21,052 nucleotides of DNA from an uncultured Eubacteriales bacterium (GTDB lineage: Bacteria > Bacillota > Clostridia > Oscillospirales > Oscillospiraceae): the NCBI GenBank assembly GCA_902475455.1, contig CABRZO010000021.1:1-21052 (forward strand). Reading direction: 5' to 3'. Of the stretch, positions 14,660 through 21,030 are shown piece by piece (position 1 is the stretch's first letter; each line of letters begins with the position of its first letter). Position numbers and translations under genes: made by a program. The notes below the pieces were generated by a model. The model saw only the letters and a list, made by a program, of their open reading frames with translations, ran no database searches and had not been told where the DNA came from.

Positions 14660-15076
14660 ATGGAATCCATCTCGTCCGTACTGGAGCAGCTCCAGGGGGA
14701 GTTTGCCTCCCTGCCCGACGGCTTTGCCCGTTACTCCTATTTGACGGAGCTCTCCGCCCTGCTCTCTTCTCCCCCGGAGGTCCGACAGGACCGGTACAGT
14801 TACCGGGGCTGCCAGTCCAGGGTATGGCTCCATGTCACAGCGGAAAACGGCCTCTGTCACCTGGAGGCAGACAGCGACACTCTGATCATTCGGGGCATTC
14901 TGGCCCTGTTCCGGGAACTGCTGGAGGATCGGCCGGTACCGGAGGTGCTGGAGGCCCGGTTCGACCTGCTGGGTGCCCTGAACCTCTCGGAGCATTTCTC
15001 CTCCGCCCGCACTGCCGGGGTGGCCGGACTGCTGCCGGAAATTCAGCGGCAGCTGGCTGCGGCGGATTGCCGTTGA
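14660..15076 (+). CDS. sufE: SufE-family sulfur acceptor protein
   Basis: SufE proteins take persulfide sulfur from a SufS-type cysteine desulfurase and pass it on. The 138 residues equal the usual SufE length. The key motif RGCQSRVW contains the acceptor C51, followed by HLEADSDTLIIRGILAL, which matches the SufE pattern (adSDaxivrGlxal), and LNLSEHFSSARTAGV near the end. AAGGAAGGA precedes the ATG. It is the third gene of a compact operon after the isomerase-fold and carrier-like genes. The SufS-type desulfurase at 16919 is the natural partner, yet no SufB/C/D or SufU scaffold is in the window. The sulfur could therefore go to a target other than Fe-S clusters, or the scaffold may lie elsewhere. 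Confidence 0.92.
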   Translation: MESISSVLEQLQGEFASLPDGFARYSYLTELSALLSSPPEVRQDRYSYRGCQSRVWLHVTAENGLCHLEADSDTLIIRGILALFRELLEDRPVPEVLEARFDLLGALNLSEHFSSARTAGVAGLLPEIQRQLAAADCR

Positions 15077-15103
15077 TTCTCCCCCGCGGGTTGCCCGCCA
15101 CGC

Positions 15104-15135
15104 AAAAATACCGTGCCATAACCGGCACGGTATTT
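15104..15135. terminator. Bidirectional terminator between sufE and the aldo/keto reductase gene
   Basis: A perfect 12-bp stem AAATACCGTGCC (15106-15117) / GGCACGGTATTT (15124-15135) with a 6-base loop. Read leftward it ends in TTTTT and serves the aldo/keto reductase gene (stop at 15150). Read rightward it ends in ATTTG and serves sufE. Confidence 0.8.
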
Positions 15136-15149
15136 GATCATCCAACCCC

Positions 15150-16001
15150 TCATTCGTGGATCTTCCAGTGGTGCAGCCTTTGGACCAGGGTGGGATCCCT
15201 GTGATCGGCAATCTGGCTGCGGCCGGTGTCCAGAGCCGCTATGACCGCCATGTCCTCCTGGCTGAGCTCAAAATCCCAGAGGGCAAAGTTTTCCCGCATC
15301 CGCTGGGGGTGAATGGATTTGGGAATCACCACCACGCCCCGCTGGAGATTCCACCGCAGGGCCACCTGGGCGGCGGTCTTGCCGTACTTCCGCCCGATGG
15401 CGGTCAGCACCGGATGGGTGAAGATGCCGTGGCCTCCCTCTGCCAGCGGCCCCCAGGCCTCCGGAGCAACCCGGTATTCCCCCATCAGCGCCAGCCCCTG
15501 CTCCTGTTGAAAAAAGGGATGCAGCTCTATCTGATTCACTGCCGGGGGCGTCTCCACCGTCTCGCAGAGGTCCGCCAACCGGTCCGGGCTGAAGTTGCAC
15601 ACCCCGATGGTCCGGATTTTACCCGCCCAGTACAGCTCCTCCAGGGCCCGGTAGGCCCCGTAGTAGTCCCCAAAAGGCTGGTGAATGAGGTAGAGATCCA
15701 GATAGTCCAGCCCCAGTTTGTCCAGAGAATGCCAGAAGGCCCGCTTCGCCGTCTCATACCCGGCGTCCTGCACCCACAGCTTGGTGGTGATAAACAGCTC
15801 CTGTCGGGGCAGACCGCTCTTGCGGATGGCCTCGCCCACCGCCGGCTCGTTTTGATAGGCCGCCGCTGTATCGATGAGCCGGTAGCCGCAGGCCAGGGCC
15901 TCCGACACCGCCCTGACGCACTGGGCTCCATCCGGCATTTGAAAAACGCCAAAGCCCACCATAGGCATTTTTACGCCGTTGTTCAGGGTAATCAATTCCA
16001 T
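15150..16001 (-). CDS. Aldo/keto reductase
   Basis: An NADPH-type carbonyl reductase of 283 residues, normal for the family. The full catalytic tetrad is visible: D44 and Y49 in RLIDTAAAYQNE, K74 in ITTKLW and H107 in LIHQP. The family signature GLDYLDLYLIH, the barrel strand GVCNFSPDRL, the motif NQIELHPFFQ and the cofactor-binding segment VVIPKSIHPQRMRENFALWDFEL are all present. AAGGAGGAGG precedes the ATG. It diverges from a MerR regulator of the AdhR/NmlR kind and has its own 19-base-spacer promoter carrying the same dyad. A role in detoxifying reactive aldehydes such as methylglyoxal or formaldehyde-derived stress is therefore likely. Aldehyde identity is inference. Confidence 0.94.
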   Translation of the reverse strand: MELITLNNGVKMPMVGFGVFQMPDGAQCVRAVSEALACGYRLIDTAAAYQNEPAVGEAIRKSGLPRQELFITTKLWVQDAGYETAKRAFWHSLDKLGLDYLDLYLIHQPFGDYYGAYRALEELYWAGKIRTIGVCNFSPDRLADLCETVETPPAVNQIELHPFFQQEQGLALMGEYRVAPEAWGPLAEGGHGIFTHPVLTAIGRKYGKTAAQVALRWNLQRGVVVIPKSIHPQRMRENFALWDFELSQEDMAVIAALDTGRSQIADHRDPTLVQRLHHWKIHE

Positions 16002-16177
16002 TATCCTCCTCCTTTTTCATTGCAATCCGTTTCGGGATATGTTATCCGGTGAAACCGCCGTCCTGGACCAACCATCCTCAGCCCTCTGGCGGCATCGACA
16101 TTGGAAATACAGCGCCGGCGAGGCAAAAGCCTCCTGAACCGGGCCCCACTCTCCGCTCTTGAGAATTTCCTATTTTC

Positions 16178-16208
16178 AAACTACCACTTGGAGTACACTC
16201 CATGTCAA
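16178..16208 (-). promoter_or_regulatory. MerR-type promoter and operator for the aldo/keto reductase gene
   Basis: On the minus strand TTGACA (16203-16208), a 19-base spacer and TAGTTT (16178-16183). The overlong spacer carries the dyad CTTGGAG-TACA-CTCCATG (16187-16204), with TGGAGT/ACTCCA arms perfect. A 19-base spacer that MerR proteins shorten by DNA distortion is diagnostic of this family. The leader to the ATG at 16001 is about 170 nt. Confidence 0.85.
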
Positions 16209-16246
16209 GGGAATTTTGGGGAGATTCAAAAAGTTTCCCCAGGGGC

Positions 16247-16277
16247 TTGACTTGGAGCCCACTCCAGATGGTAAAGT
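16247..16277 (+). promoter_or_regulatory. MerR-type promoter and operator for the merR gene
   Basis: TTGACT (16247-16252), a 19-base spacer and TAAAGT (16272-16277). The spacer holds CTTGGAG-CCCA-CTCCAGA (16251-16268), the same 7-4-7 dyad as the divergent promoter. It predicts positive autoregulation. Start expected near 16284, about 24 nt before the ATG. Confidence 0.85.
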
Positions 16278-16307
16278 AAGATTGAACCACAACAGGAGGC
16301 GGTGTGA

Positions 16308-16697
16308 ATGACGATTGCGGAGGTAAGCAAACGGTACGACATTTCAGCGGATACCCTGCGCTACTACGAACGCATCGGGTTAATTCCCCCGGTCCCCCGT
16401 ACCAAAAGCGGCATCCGGGACTACGACGAGGAATCCTGTGGCTGGGTGGAGCTGATGAAATGCATGCGGGCCTCGGGGGTACAAATCGATGCGCTGGTGG
16501 AGTATGTGGCGCTCTTTCAGCGGGGCGATGAGACCATTGACGCCCGGAAAGCGCTGCTGATCCAGCAGCGGGACCTGATGATGACCCGAATGGCGGAACT
16601 TCAGAAATCTCTGGATCGGCTCAACCATAAAATCCAACACTATGAGCAGGGGTTGATGACCAAAGAGGCCCGCCTCCGGCGCCAGGCAAACCCGTAA
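16308..16697 (+). CDS. MerR-family regulator, AdhR/NmlR-like (aldehyde-responsive)
   Basis: A 129-residue DNA-binding activator. Residues 1-40 form the MerR winged helix (MTIAEVSKRYDISADTLRYYERIGLIPP). ESCGWVELMKCMRASG follows, a pattern characteristic of the AdhR/NmlR branch, with C44 and C52. C52 sits in KCMR, matching the redox/aldehyde-sensing cysteine reported for Bacillus AdhR. The rest is the coiled-coil dimer helix (about 75-120). AGGAGG lies 8 bases before the ATG. It diverges from the aldo/keto reductase gene, and both promoters have the 19-base spacer these regulators act on. Electrophilic aldehydes are the known signals of the branch; here that is inferred. Confidence 0.92.
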   Translation: MTIAEVSKRYDISADTLRYYERIGLIPPVPRTKSGIRDYDEESCGWVELMKCMRASGVQIDALVEYVALFQRGDETIDARKALLIQQRDLMMTRMAELQKSLDRLNHKIQHYEQGLMTKEARLRRQANP

Positions 16698-16698
16698 A

Positions 16699-16759
16699 GC
16701 AGCAACCGCGGCGATGCGTTCCCCCAAGGGAATGCGCAGCCGCGGTTTATGCTGCCTTT
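16699..16759 (+). terminator. Terminator-like long stem after merR
   Basis: Nested complementary arms GCAGCA/TGCTGC, AACCGCGGC/GCCGCGGTT and GCGTTCCC/GGGAATGC fold into one long interrupted stem spanning 16699-16755, followed by CTTTC. It begins two bases after the merR stop. The T-run is short, so termination may be partial. Confidence 0.6.
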
Positions 16760-16802
16760 CGGCCGGTAACAGCCATCCCGTCTCCCTTTGGCGCTGCCAA
16801 TA

Positions 16803-16811
16803 TGATATAAT
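16803..16811 (+). promoter_or_regulatory. Extended -10 promoter of the sufS-HAD operon
   Basis: TG-A-TATAAT is an extended -10 element with a consensus TATAAT (16806-16811). No good -35 lies at 17 bases, as is usual for extended -10 promoters. Start expected near 16818, giving a leader of about 100 nt that contains two hairpins. Confidence 0.55.
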
Positions 16812-16820
16812 AATGTTTAC

Positions 16821-16847
16821 GGAACAAACCGCCCTGCGGTTTATTCC
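16821..16847 (+). promoter_or_regulatory. First leader hairpin upstream of sufS
   Basis: GGAACAAACCGC (16821-16832) pairs with GCGGTTTATTCC (16836-16847), 11 of 12 positions, with a 3-base loop. It would form almost at the 5' end of the transcript. No T-run follows, so it is not a terminator; 5' stabilisation is possible. Confidence 0.5.
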
Positions 16848-16859
16848 ATAGGCATGGTC

Positions 16860-16899
16860 GCTGGATTGAGTAAAAACAGCTGTTTTTACTCAATTCAGC
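16860..16899 (+). promoter_or_regulatory. 40-base near-perfect palindrome in the sufS leader
   Basis: The inner 30 bases (16865-16894) are a perfect palindrome centred between 16879 and 16880. The symmetry extends to 16860-16899 with a single G-T position. It ends 7 bases before the AGGAGG of sufS. It may be a large protein operator or an RNA hairpin controlling translation. Its T5 runs lie inside the stem, so it is not a standard terminator. Confidence 0.6.
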
Positions 16900-16918
16900 C
16901 ATCCCCAGGAGGTTTTTT

Positions 16919-18118
16919 ATGTCCTTTGATATCGCCGCCCTCCGGGGCGCCTACCCGGCCCTGGCGGAACAGGTCCACGGCCGGAGTTTGATCTATCTCG
17001 ACAACGCCGCCACCGCTCAGATGCCGCTGTGTGTGGCCCAAGCGGTCCAGGGGTTGGAGCTGCGCCGGGGCAATGTCCACCGGGGCATCCACGCCCTCAG
17101 TGAGGAATGTACCCAGGCCTACGAGGACGCCCGGGCCACGGTAGCCAACTTTCTGGGGGCAAGTCCAGATCAGATTCAATTCACCTCCGGCACCACCGAC
17201 GCCGTCAACCGGGTGGCCGACGCCCTGGCCGCCACGCTGAAGCCGGGGGACCGGATTGCCGTCACCCGGATGGAGCACCACTCCAATTTCGTCCCCTGGC
17301 AGCAGCTTTGTCAAAAAACCGGAGCGGAGTTCTGTATTTTGCCCCTGACCCCCCAGGGTGACCTGGATCTGGAGGCGGCCCAAGAACTGCTCTCGCCAGG
17401 GGTTAAGCTGGTGGCCGCCGCCCACAGCTCCAATGTGCTGGGCACCGTCAACGACATCCCCGCTCTGGCCCGGCTCACTCACGCCGCCGGGGGCGCCCTC
17501 TTTGTGGACGGAGCCCAGGGAATCTGCCACGAACCGGTGGATGTGGCCGCCCTGGACTGCGACTACTACGCCTTCTCCGGCCACAAGCTGGGAGGGCCCT
17601 TCGGCATCGGGGCCCTGTTTTGCCGCCTTCCCCTGCCCCCGGCCCGCTATGGCGGCGGCATGGTGGATCAGGTACTGGACCTCACCACCACCTTTGGCCC
17701 GGCCCCACTGATGTGGGAGGCGGGTACCCCCAACGTCTCCGGGGCGGTTGGGCTGGCCCGGGCCTTGGAGTTTCGCCGGAATTTACCGGAGGGCTGGCAG
17801 GACTGGGAGGACGGGCTGCTGGAGCGGCTGGAACAGGGACTTGGGGAGCTGGAGCGGGTCCGGATACTGGGCCGGCCCCGGCACCGCAGCGGCTGCCTCT
17901 CCTTTACGGTGGAAGGGGCCTCCCCCTTCGATCTGGCGGTGCTGCTGGACCAGCTGGGCATTGCGGTGCGCTCCGGCCACCACTGCGCCCAACCCCTGCT
18001 GCGCTGGCTGGGGGTGGAGTACACCCTGCGGGTCTCTCCCGCCTGCTACAACACACCGGAGGAGATCGACGCCTTTTTGTCCGGCCTGAAACGGGTCATC
18101 CCTCTGTGCACCGGCTGA
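16919..18118 (+). CDS. sufS: SufS-type (group II) cysteine desulfurase
   Basis: A PLP enzyme that removes sulfur from cysteine, forming alanine and an enzyme persulfide. The 399 residues match the SufS/CsdA length. Visible landmarks: IYLDNAATAQ near the start, FTSGTTDAVN (88-97), PLP-stacking H121 in RMEHHSN, D197 and Q200 in VDGAQG, the Schiff-base K223 in FSGHKLGGP, and the catalytic C356 in RSGHHCAQP. The ending NTPEEIDAF is typical. AGGAGG precedes the ATG. It is followed 39 bases later by a HAD phosphatase gene. SufE (14660) nearby is the expected sulfur acceptor, although the two are separated by the aldo/keto reductase and merR genes. Selenocysteine lyase activity is possible in this family but less likely given SufE. 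Confidence 0.94.
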   Translation: MSFDIAALRGAYPALAEQVHGRSLIYLDNAATAQMPLCVAQAVQGLELRRGNVHRGIHALSEECTQAYEDARATVANFLGASPDQIQFTSGTTDAVNRVADALAATLKPGDRIAVTRMEHHSNFVPWQQLCQKTGAEFCILPLTPQGDLDLEAAQELLSPGVKLVAAAHSSNVLGTVNDIPALARLTHAAGGALFVDGAQGICHEPVDVAALDCDYYAFSGHKLGGPFGIGALFCRLPLPPARYGGGMVDQVLDLTTTFGPAPLMWEAGTPNVSGAVGLARALEFRRNLPEGWQDWEDGLLERLEQGLGELERVRILGRPRHRSGCLSFTVEGASPFDLAVLLDQLGIAVRSGHHCAQPLLRWLGVEYTLRVSPACYNTPEEIDAFLSGLKRVIPLCTG

Positions 18119-18157
18119 CTTTTCGCTTTCACCCATCTCAATTCTGGAGGTTTTTCC

Positions 18158-18955
18158 ATGCAAAGCCATCACAAGCTCATCTTTTTTGACGTAGACGGCA
18201 CCATCATCACCGAAGATCACCGGATTCCCGACTCCGCGGTTCAGGCCATCCACGCCGCCCAAGCCAAGGGCAATCTTTGCATTGTCAACACCGGCCGTCC
18301 CTTTGCCCACCTGGAACCAGCGGTCACCGCCATCGGCTTTGACGGCTACATCTGCTCCTGCGGGCAATACATCCTGCTGGGCGACCGATGCCTGCTCCAT
18401 GAGCGTGCCAATCCGGAGCTAAGTCGGGCCATTGTGGAATTGGTGCGCCGGTGTAATATGGAGGCCATCTACGAGGCAGAGGAAGGCATCTTCTACGATC
18501 TGACCCGGCCTATGGAAAATCCTCATGTGGCGGACTCCTTTCGGCGCTATCGGGAACTGGGCTTTGATGTCACCGCCAGCATCGACGCCCCCGGCTTTCA
18601 GTTCGACAAGTTCTGCGTCTATTCCCGGTCCGGCGGCGATCTGGAGCAGTTCACCGACTTTGTCTCCCAGCATTTTCACATCATCCACCGGGAGCACGGG
18701 CTGCTGGAGATGGTGAAGCTGGGCTGCTCCAAGGAGACCGGCATTCGTCTGGTCACAGAAGCCTTGGGCTGTCAGCCCCAGGACTGCTACGCCATCGGGG
18801 ACAGCACCAACGATATCCCCATGCTCCGCTGTGTCCCCCACAGCATTGCCATGGGCCACGCCCCCGGGGAACTGAAAGCCCTGGCCAGCTATGTCACCGA
18901 CGGCATTGAACAGGATGGCCTGGCCAAGGCCCTGACCCATTTTGACCTGTGCTGA
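18158..18955 (+). CDS. Cof-type HAD-IIB phosphatase
   Basis: A 265-residue haloacid-dehalogenase-superfamily hydrolase, typical length for Cof-type sugar-phosphate or pyridoxal-phosphate phosphatases. Motif I is FFDVDGT with nucleophile D11 and acid/base D13. Motif II is VNTGRP (T45). The motif III lysine is probably K192 in SKETGI, and motif IV is GDSTND (214-219). Between motifs II and III lies the type IIB cap. A GGAGG box precedes the ATG. It is co-transcribed with the cysteine desulfurase (39-base gap) and followed by a strong terminator. Some Cof proteins dephosphorylate PLP, which would fit a PLP-enzyme neighbour, but substrates of this family cannot be told from sequence alone. Confidence 0.92.
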   Translation: MQSHHKLIFFDVDGTIITEDHRIPDSAVQAIHAAQAKGNLCIVNTGRPFAHLEPAVTAIGFDGYICSCGQYILLGDRCLLHERANPELSRAIVELVRRCNMEAIYEAEEGIFYDLTRPMENPHVADSFRRYRELGFDVTASIDAPGFQFDKFCVYSRSGGDLEQFTDFVSQHFHIIHREHGLLEMVKLGCSKETGIRLVTEALGCQPQDCYAIGDSTNDIPMLRCVPHSIAMGHAPGELKALASYVTDGIEQDGLAKALTHFDLC

Positions 18956-18965
18956 CAAAACAGGC

Positions 18966-19000
18966 AGCGCTGTGGAGGTTCCGCTCCACAGCGCTTTTTT
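18966..19000 (+). terminator. Strong intrinsic terminator after the sufS-HAD operon
   Basis: A perfect 12-bp stem AGCGCTGTGGAG (18966-18977) / CTCCACAGCGCT (18984-18995) with a GTTCCG loop runs into TTTTTT. It lies 10 bases after the HAD stop. Confidence 0.93.
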
Positions 19001-19045
19001 GTGCCCCTGCTCCATTTCTTTGTACCGGCAATTCCGGCGTTGAAA

Positions 19046-19074
19046 TTGACAAATTGCAGTCATCCGGGTAAAAT
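19046..19074 (+). promoter_or_regulatory. Consensus-like promoter of the DUF2156-GNAT operon
   Basis: A perfect TTGACA (19046-19051), a 17-base spacer and TAAAAT (19069-19074). Start expected near 19081, about 50 nt before the ATG at 19132. Confidence 0.75.
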
Positions 19075-19131
19075 TTTACTAAATTGATATACTAATGATA
19101 CAAAAGTGCGAAGTCAAGGGAAGGATTGCCC

Positions 19132-20046
19132 ATGATACAGTTCCATTACGCAACCATCCAGGACAAGCCCTGGATTGACCAACTGCTGCGAAACAGCGGG
19201 GAGCAGGGCTGCGAATACACCTTTACCAACCTGTTCGCCTGGAGCGACCTCTATCAGCTTCAGGTGGCAGAGGTGGAGGGCTGTCTCACCTGCTTTATGA
19301 CCGGCGTCATCGGTCCCTGCTACCTCTACCCGGTGGGGGGCGACTCCCGGGCTGCCGTCCTGGCCCTGCGAAAGGACGCGGCAGAGCGGGGTGAGCCCTT
19401 CCGGCTGGCCTGCCTGTCCAGCCAGCGCCGGGCGGAGCTGGAGGGCTGGTTCCCGGGCTGCTTCGTATTCGACGAGGATCGGCCCGGCTTTGACTACCTC
19501 TATGATATTGAGCGGCTATCTACCCTCACCGGCAAAAAGCTCCATGGCAAGCGCAACCACATCAACAAGTTTGTCTCAGAGCATCCGGAGTGGTCGGTGG
19601 AACCCATTACGCCGGACAATCTGGCGGAATGCCTGGACATGAATGAGCGTTGGCATCAAGAGAATGCCCAGGAGGACGACACTGCCACCTTTGAGGAGGA
19701 CGGCGTGGCGCTGAAAAAGTGCATGGCCCATTACCCACAGATGGGGCTGGACGGCCTGCTGCTCCGGTCTGAAGGCAGAGTGCTGGCCTTCACCATGGGG
19801 GAGCTGATGGGGGCCGATGACACCTACGACGTCCACTTCGAGAAGGCCTTTGCGGACGTCCCCGGAGCCTATCCTCTGATCAACCGGGAATTTGCCCGCT
19901 GGGTCCAGCAGCGCTATCCCCAGGTGCGCTATCTGAACCGGGAGGACGACATGGGGGTGGAGGGCCTCCGCCAGGCCAAGAAGTCCTACTATCCCGATCT
20001 GCTGCTGGAAAAGTACAGCGCCGTGTTACAGAAAGAGTTGATCTGA
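19132..20046 (+). CDS. DUF2156 / LPG-synthase-C-like acyl- or aminoacyltransferase-fold protein
   Basis: A 304-residue cytoplasmic protein of the DUF2156 family, related to the C-terminal (GNAT-like) domain of phosphatidylglycerol lysyltransferases. Recognisable family features are the N-terminal EYTFTNLFAWSDLYQ, the central YLYDIERLSTLTGKKLHGKR followed by NHINKF (to residue 147), and the C-terminal VRYLNREDDMGVEGLRQAKK ending in SYYPDLLLEKY. No membrane segments are present, unlike full MprF. The frame opens at a TTG at 19126, but AAGGGAAGGA places the start at ATG 19132. It is followed one base after its stop by a GNAT acetyltransferase gene. Such pairs are common in Clostridia. The acceptor molecule is unknown. 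Confidence 0.88.
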   Translation: MIQFHYATIQDKPWIDQLLRNSGEQGCEYTFTNLFAWSDLYQLQVAEVEGCLTCFMTGVIGPCYLYPVGGDSRAAVLALRKDAAERGEPFRLACLSSQRRAELEGWFPGCFVFDEDRPGFDYLYDIERLSTLTGKKLHGKRNHINKFVSEHPEWSVEPITPDNLAECLDMNERWHQENAQEDDTATFEEDGVALKKCMAHYPQMGLDGLLLRSEGRVLAFTMGELMGADDTYDVHFEKAFADVPGAYPLINREFARWVQQRYPQVRYLNREDDMGVEGLRQAKKSYYPDLLLEKYSAVLQKELI

Positions 20047-20047
20047 T

Positions 20048-20890
20048 TTGACCTGCCGCACCGCATACCCCTCCGATGTGCCGGAGTTGAAAACGCTCTG
20101 GCAGCTCTGCTTTGGAGACGACCTGGACTATATTGACCGATTCTTTGAGGACCTGTTCCTGCCGGAGCATATGGCGGTGTGTGCCCACGGGTCCAACCCG
20201 GTGAGCATGGTGGCCTTTCTCCCCTGCACTCTGCGCACTCCCACGGGAGACACCCCCTGCGCCTATCTCTACGCCATGGCCACCCACCCCGGATACCAGG
20301 GTCGGGGACTGGGGCAAACCCTGCTGCGCTTTGCCTATGATTACGGCCGGAAGGAACAGGGCTGGACGGGCCTCACTCTGGTGCCGGCAGATCAGGGGCT
20401 GTTCCGCTTCTATGGCAAGACCGATTACCGGACCGCCTTTTATTACCAGCCCGTCATCTGGAATGGGGGCGCTGCCCCGGACTCCAGCTCCGTCTCCCCG
20501 GTCTCGCCGGAGGAATACCGGCAGTTGCGGGAACTGCTGCTGGAGAAGGTGGTCCATCTGGACCACTCCCTGCCCTTCCTCTCCCACCTGAACCGGGAGG
20601 CAAAGCTTACCGGCGGTGGATTGTTTCAGCTGGAACTGCCAGGGGGAAAGCCCGGCTGCGCCGTGCTGGAACAGACAACGCCCGACCACTGGTGCGCCAA
20701 GGAGCTGCTGGCCCCCGAGCCCCTGCTCCAGGAGGCGTTGGCGGCACTGGCCGCCCACCGGAACTGCCATACACTGACCGCCCGCACTCCGGCTGGGCGC
20801 TCCAACCAGGCCCGTCCCTTCGGCATGGCCTGCTGGCCGGATCCCCTTCCCGACTTTTCACTGGCCTATTTGGGACTTGCTTTAGATTGA
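20048..20890 (+). CDS. GNAT-family N-acetyltransferase
   Basis: A 280-residue acetyltransferase. The N-terminus TCRTAYPSDVPELKTLWQLCFGD is typical of the family, and the acetyl-CoA loop is clear in MATHPGYQGRGLGQTLL (77-93; Q/R-x-x-G-x-G). The region after about residue 150 is a second, less conserved domain. The only start giving the full conserved N-terminus is a TTG at 20048, one base after the upstream TGA, so translation is probably coupled to the DUF2156 gene; the next ATG (residue 42) would remove the conserved start. Length suggests an Eis-like or two-domain GNAT, but I cannot assign a substrate. Confidence 0.88.
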   Translation: MTCRTAYPSDVPELKTLWQLCFGDDLDYIDRFFEDLFLPEHMAVCAHGSNPVSMVAFLPCTLRTPTGDTPCAYLYAMATHPGYQGRGLGQTLLRFAYDYGRKEQGWTGLTLVPADQGLFRFYGKTDYRTAFYYQPVIWNGGAAPDSSSVSPVSPEEYRQLRELLLEKVVHLDHSLPFLSHLNREAKLTGGGLFQLELPGGKPGCAVLEQTTPDHWCAKELLAPEPLLQEALAALAAHRNCHTLTARTPAGRSNQARPFGMACWPDPLPDFSLAYLGLALD

Positions 20891-20894
20891 TTTT

Positions 20895-20927
20895 ACCGCG
20901 CTTTTGCCGCCGACGGCAAAGCGCGGT
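20895..20927 (+). terminator. Hairpin after the GNAT gene
   Basis: ACCGCGCTTTTGCCG (20895-20909) pairs with CGGCAAAGCGCGGT (20914-20927) with a single bulged T and a 4-base loop. It begins 4 bases after the stop. No T-run follows directly, so its termination strength is uncertain. Confidence 0.55.
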
Positions 20928-20931
20928 GAGC

Positions 20932-20964
20932 TTGTCGAAAAAGGCCATAGGCCTTTTCCGACAA
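20932..20964. repeat. Second hairpin in the 3' structured region
   Basis: TTGTCGAAAAAGGCC (20932-20946) pairs with GGCCTTTTCCGACAA (20950-20964) at 14 of 15 positions around an ATA loop. It directly follows the previous hairpin. It may be a terminator part or a piece of a dispersed palindromic element. Confidence 0.5.
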
Positions 20965-20966
20965 AG

Positions 20967-21030
20967 GGGCTGCATGCAGGCCAGGGTTCGATTGCTGGCG
21001 CAAAAGTCACCCTGTCCTGCATGTGAGCCC
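20967..21030. repeat. Long imperfect inverted repeat at the right edge
   Basis: GGGCTGCATGCAGG plus CCAGGGT (20967-20987) pairs with ACCCTGTCCTGCATGTGAGCCC (21009-21030) with a small bulge and one mismatch, around a 21-base loop. No gene is present from 20891 to the end of the window. This may be a small structured RNA, a mobile palindromic repeat or an element continuing past the edge. Confidence 0.45.

Noticed and set aside
16078..16290. Leftward 70-codon frame in the aldo/keto reductase-merR intergenic region
   Set aside because: It runs through both MerR-type promoters and has no recognisable protein feature or good ribosome site.
16860..16899. Palindrome as an intrinsic terminator
   Set aside because: Its T-runs are inside the stem and the sequence after it is CATCCCCAGGAGG, the ribosome site of sufS.
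20979..21000. tRNA T-arm-like GGTTCGATT
   Set aside because: The flanking stem does not give a 5-bp stem with a 7-base loop, and no acceptor, D or anticodon arms could be found around it.
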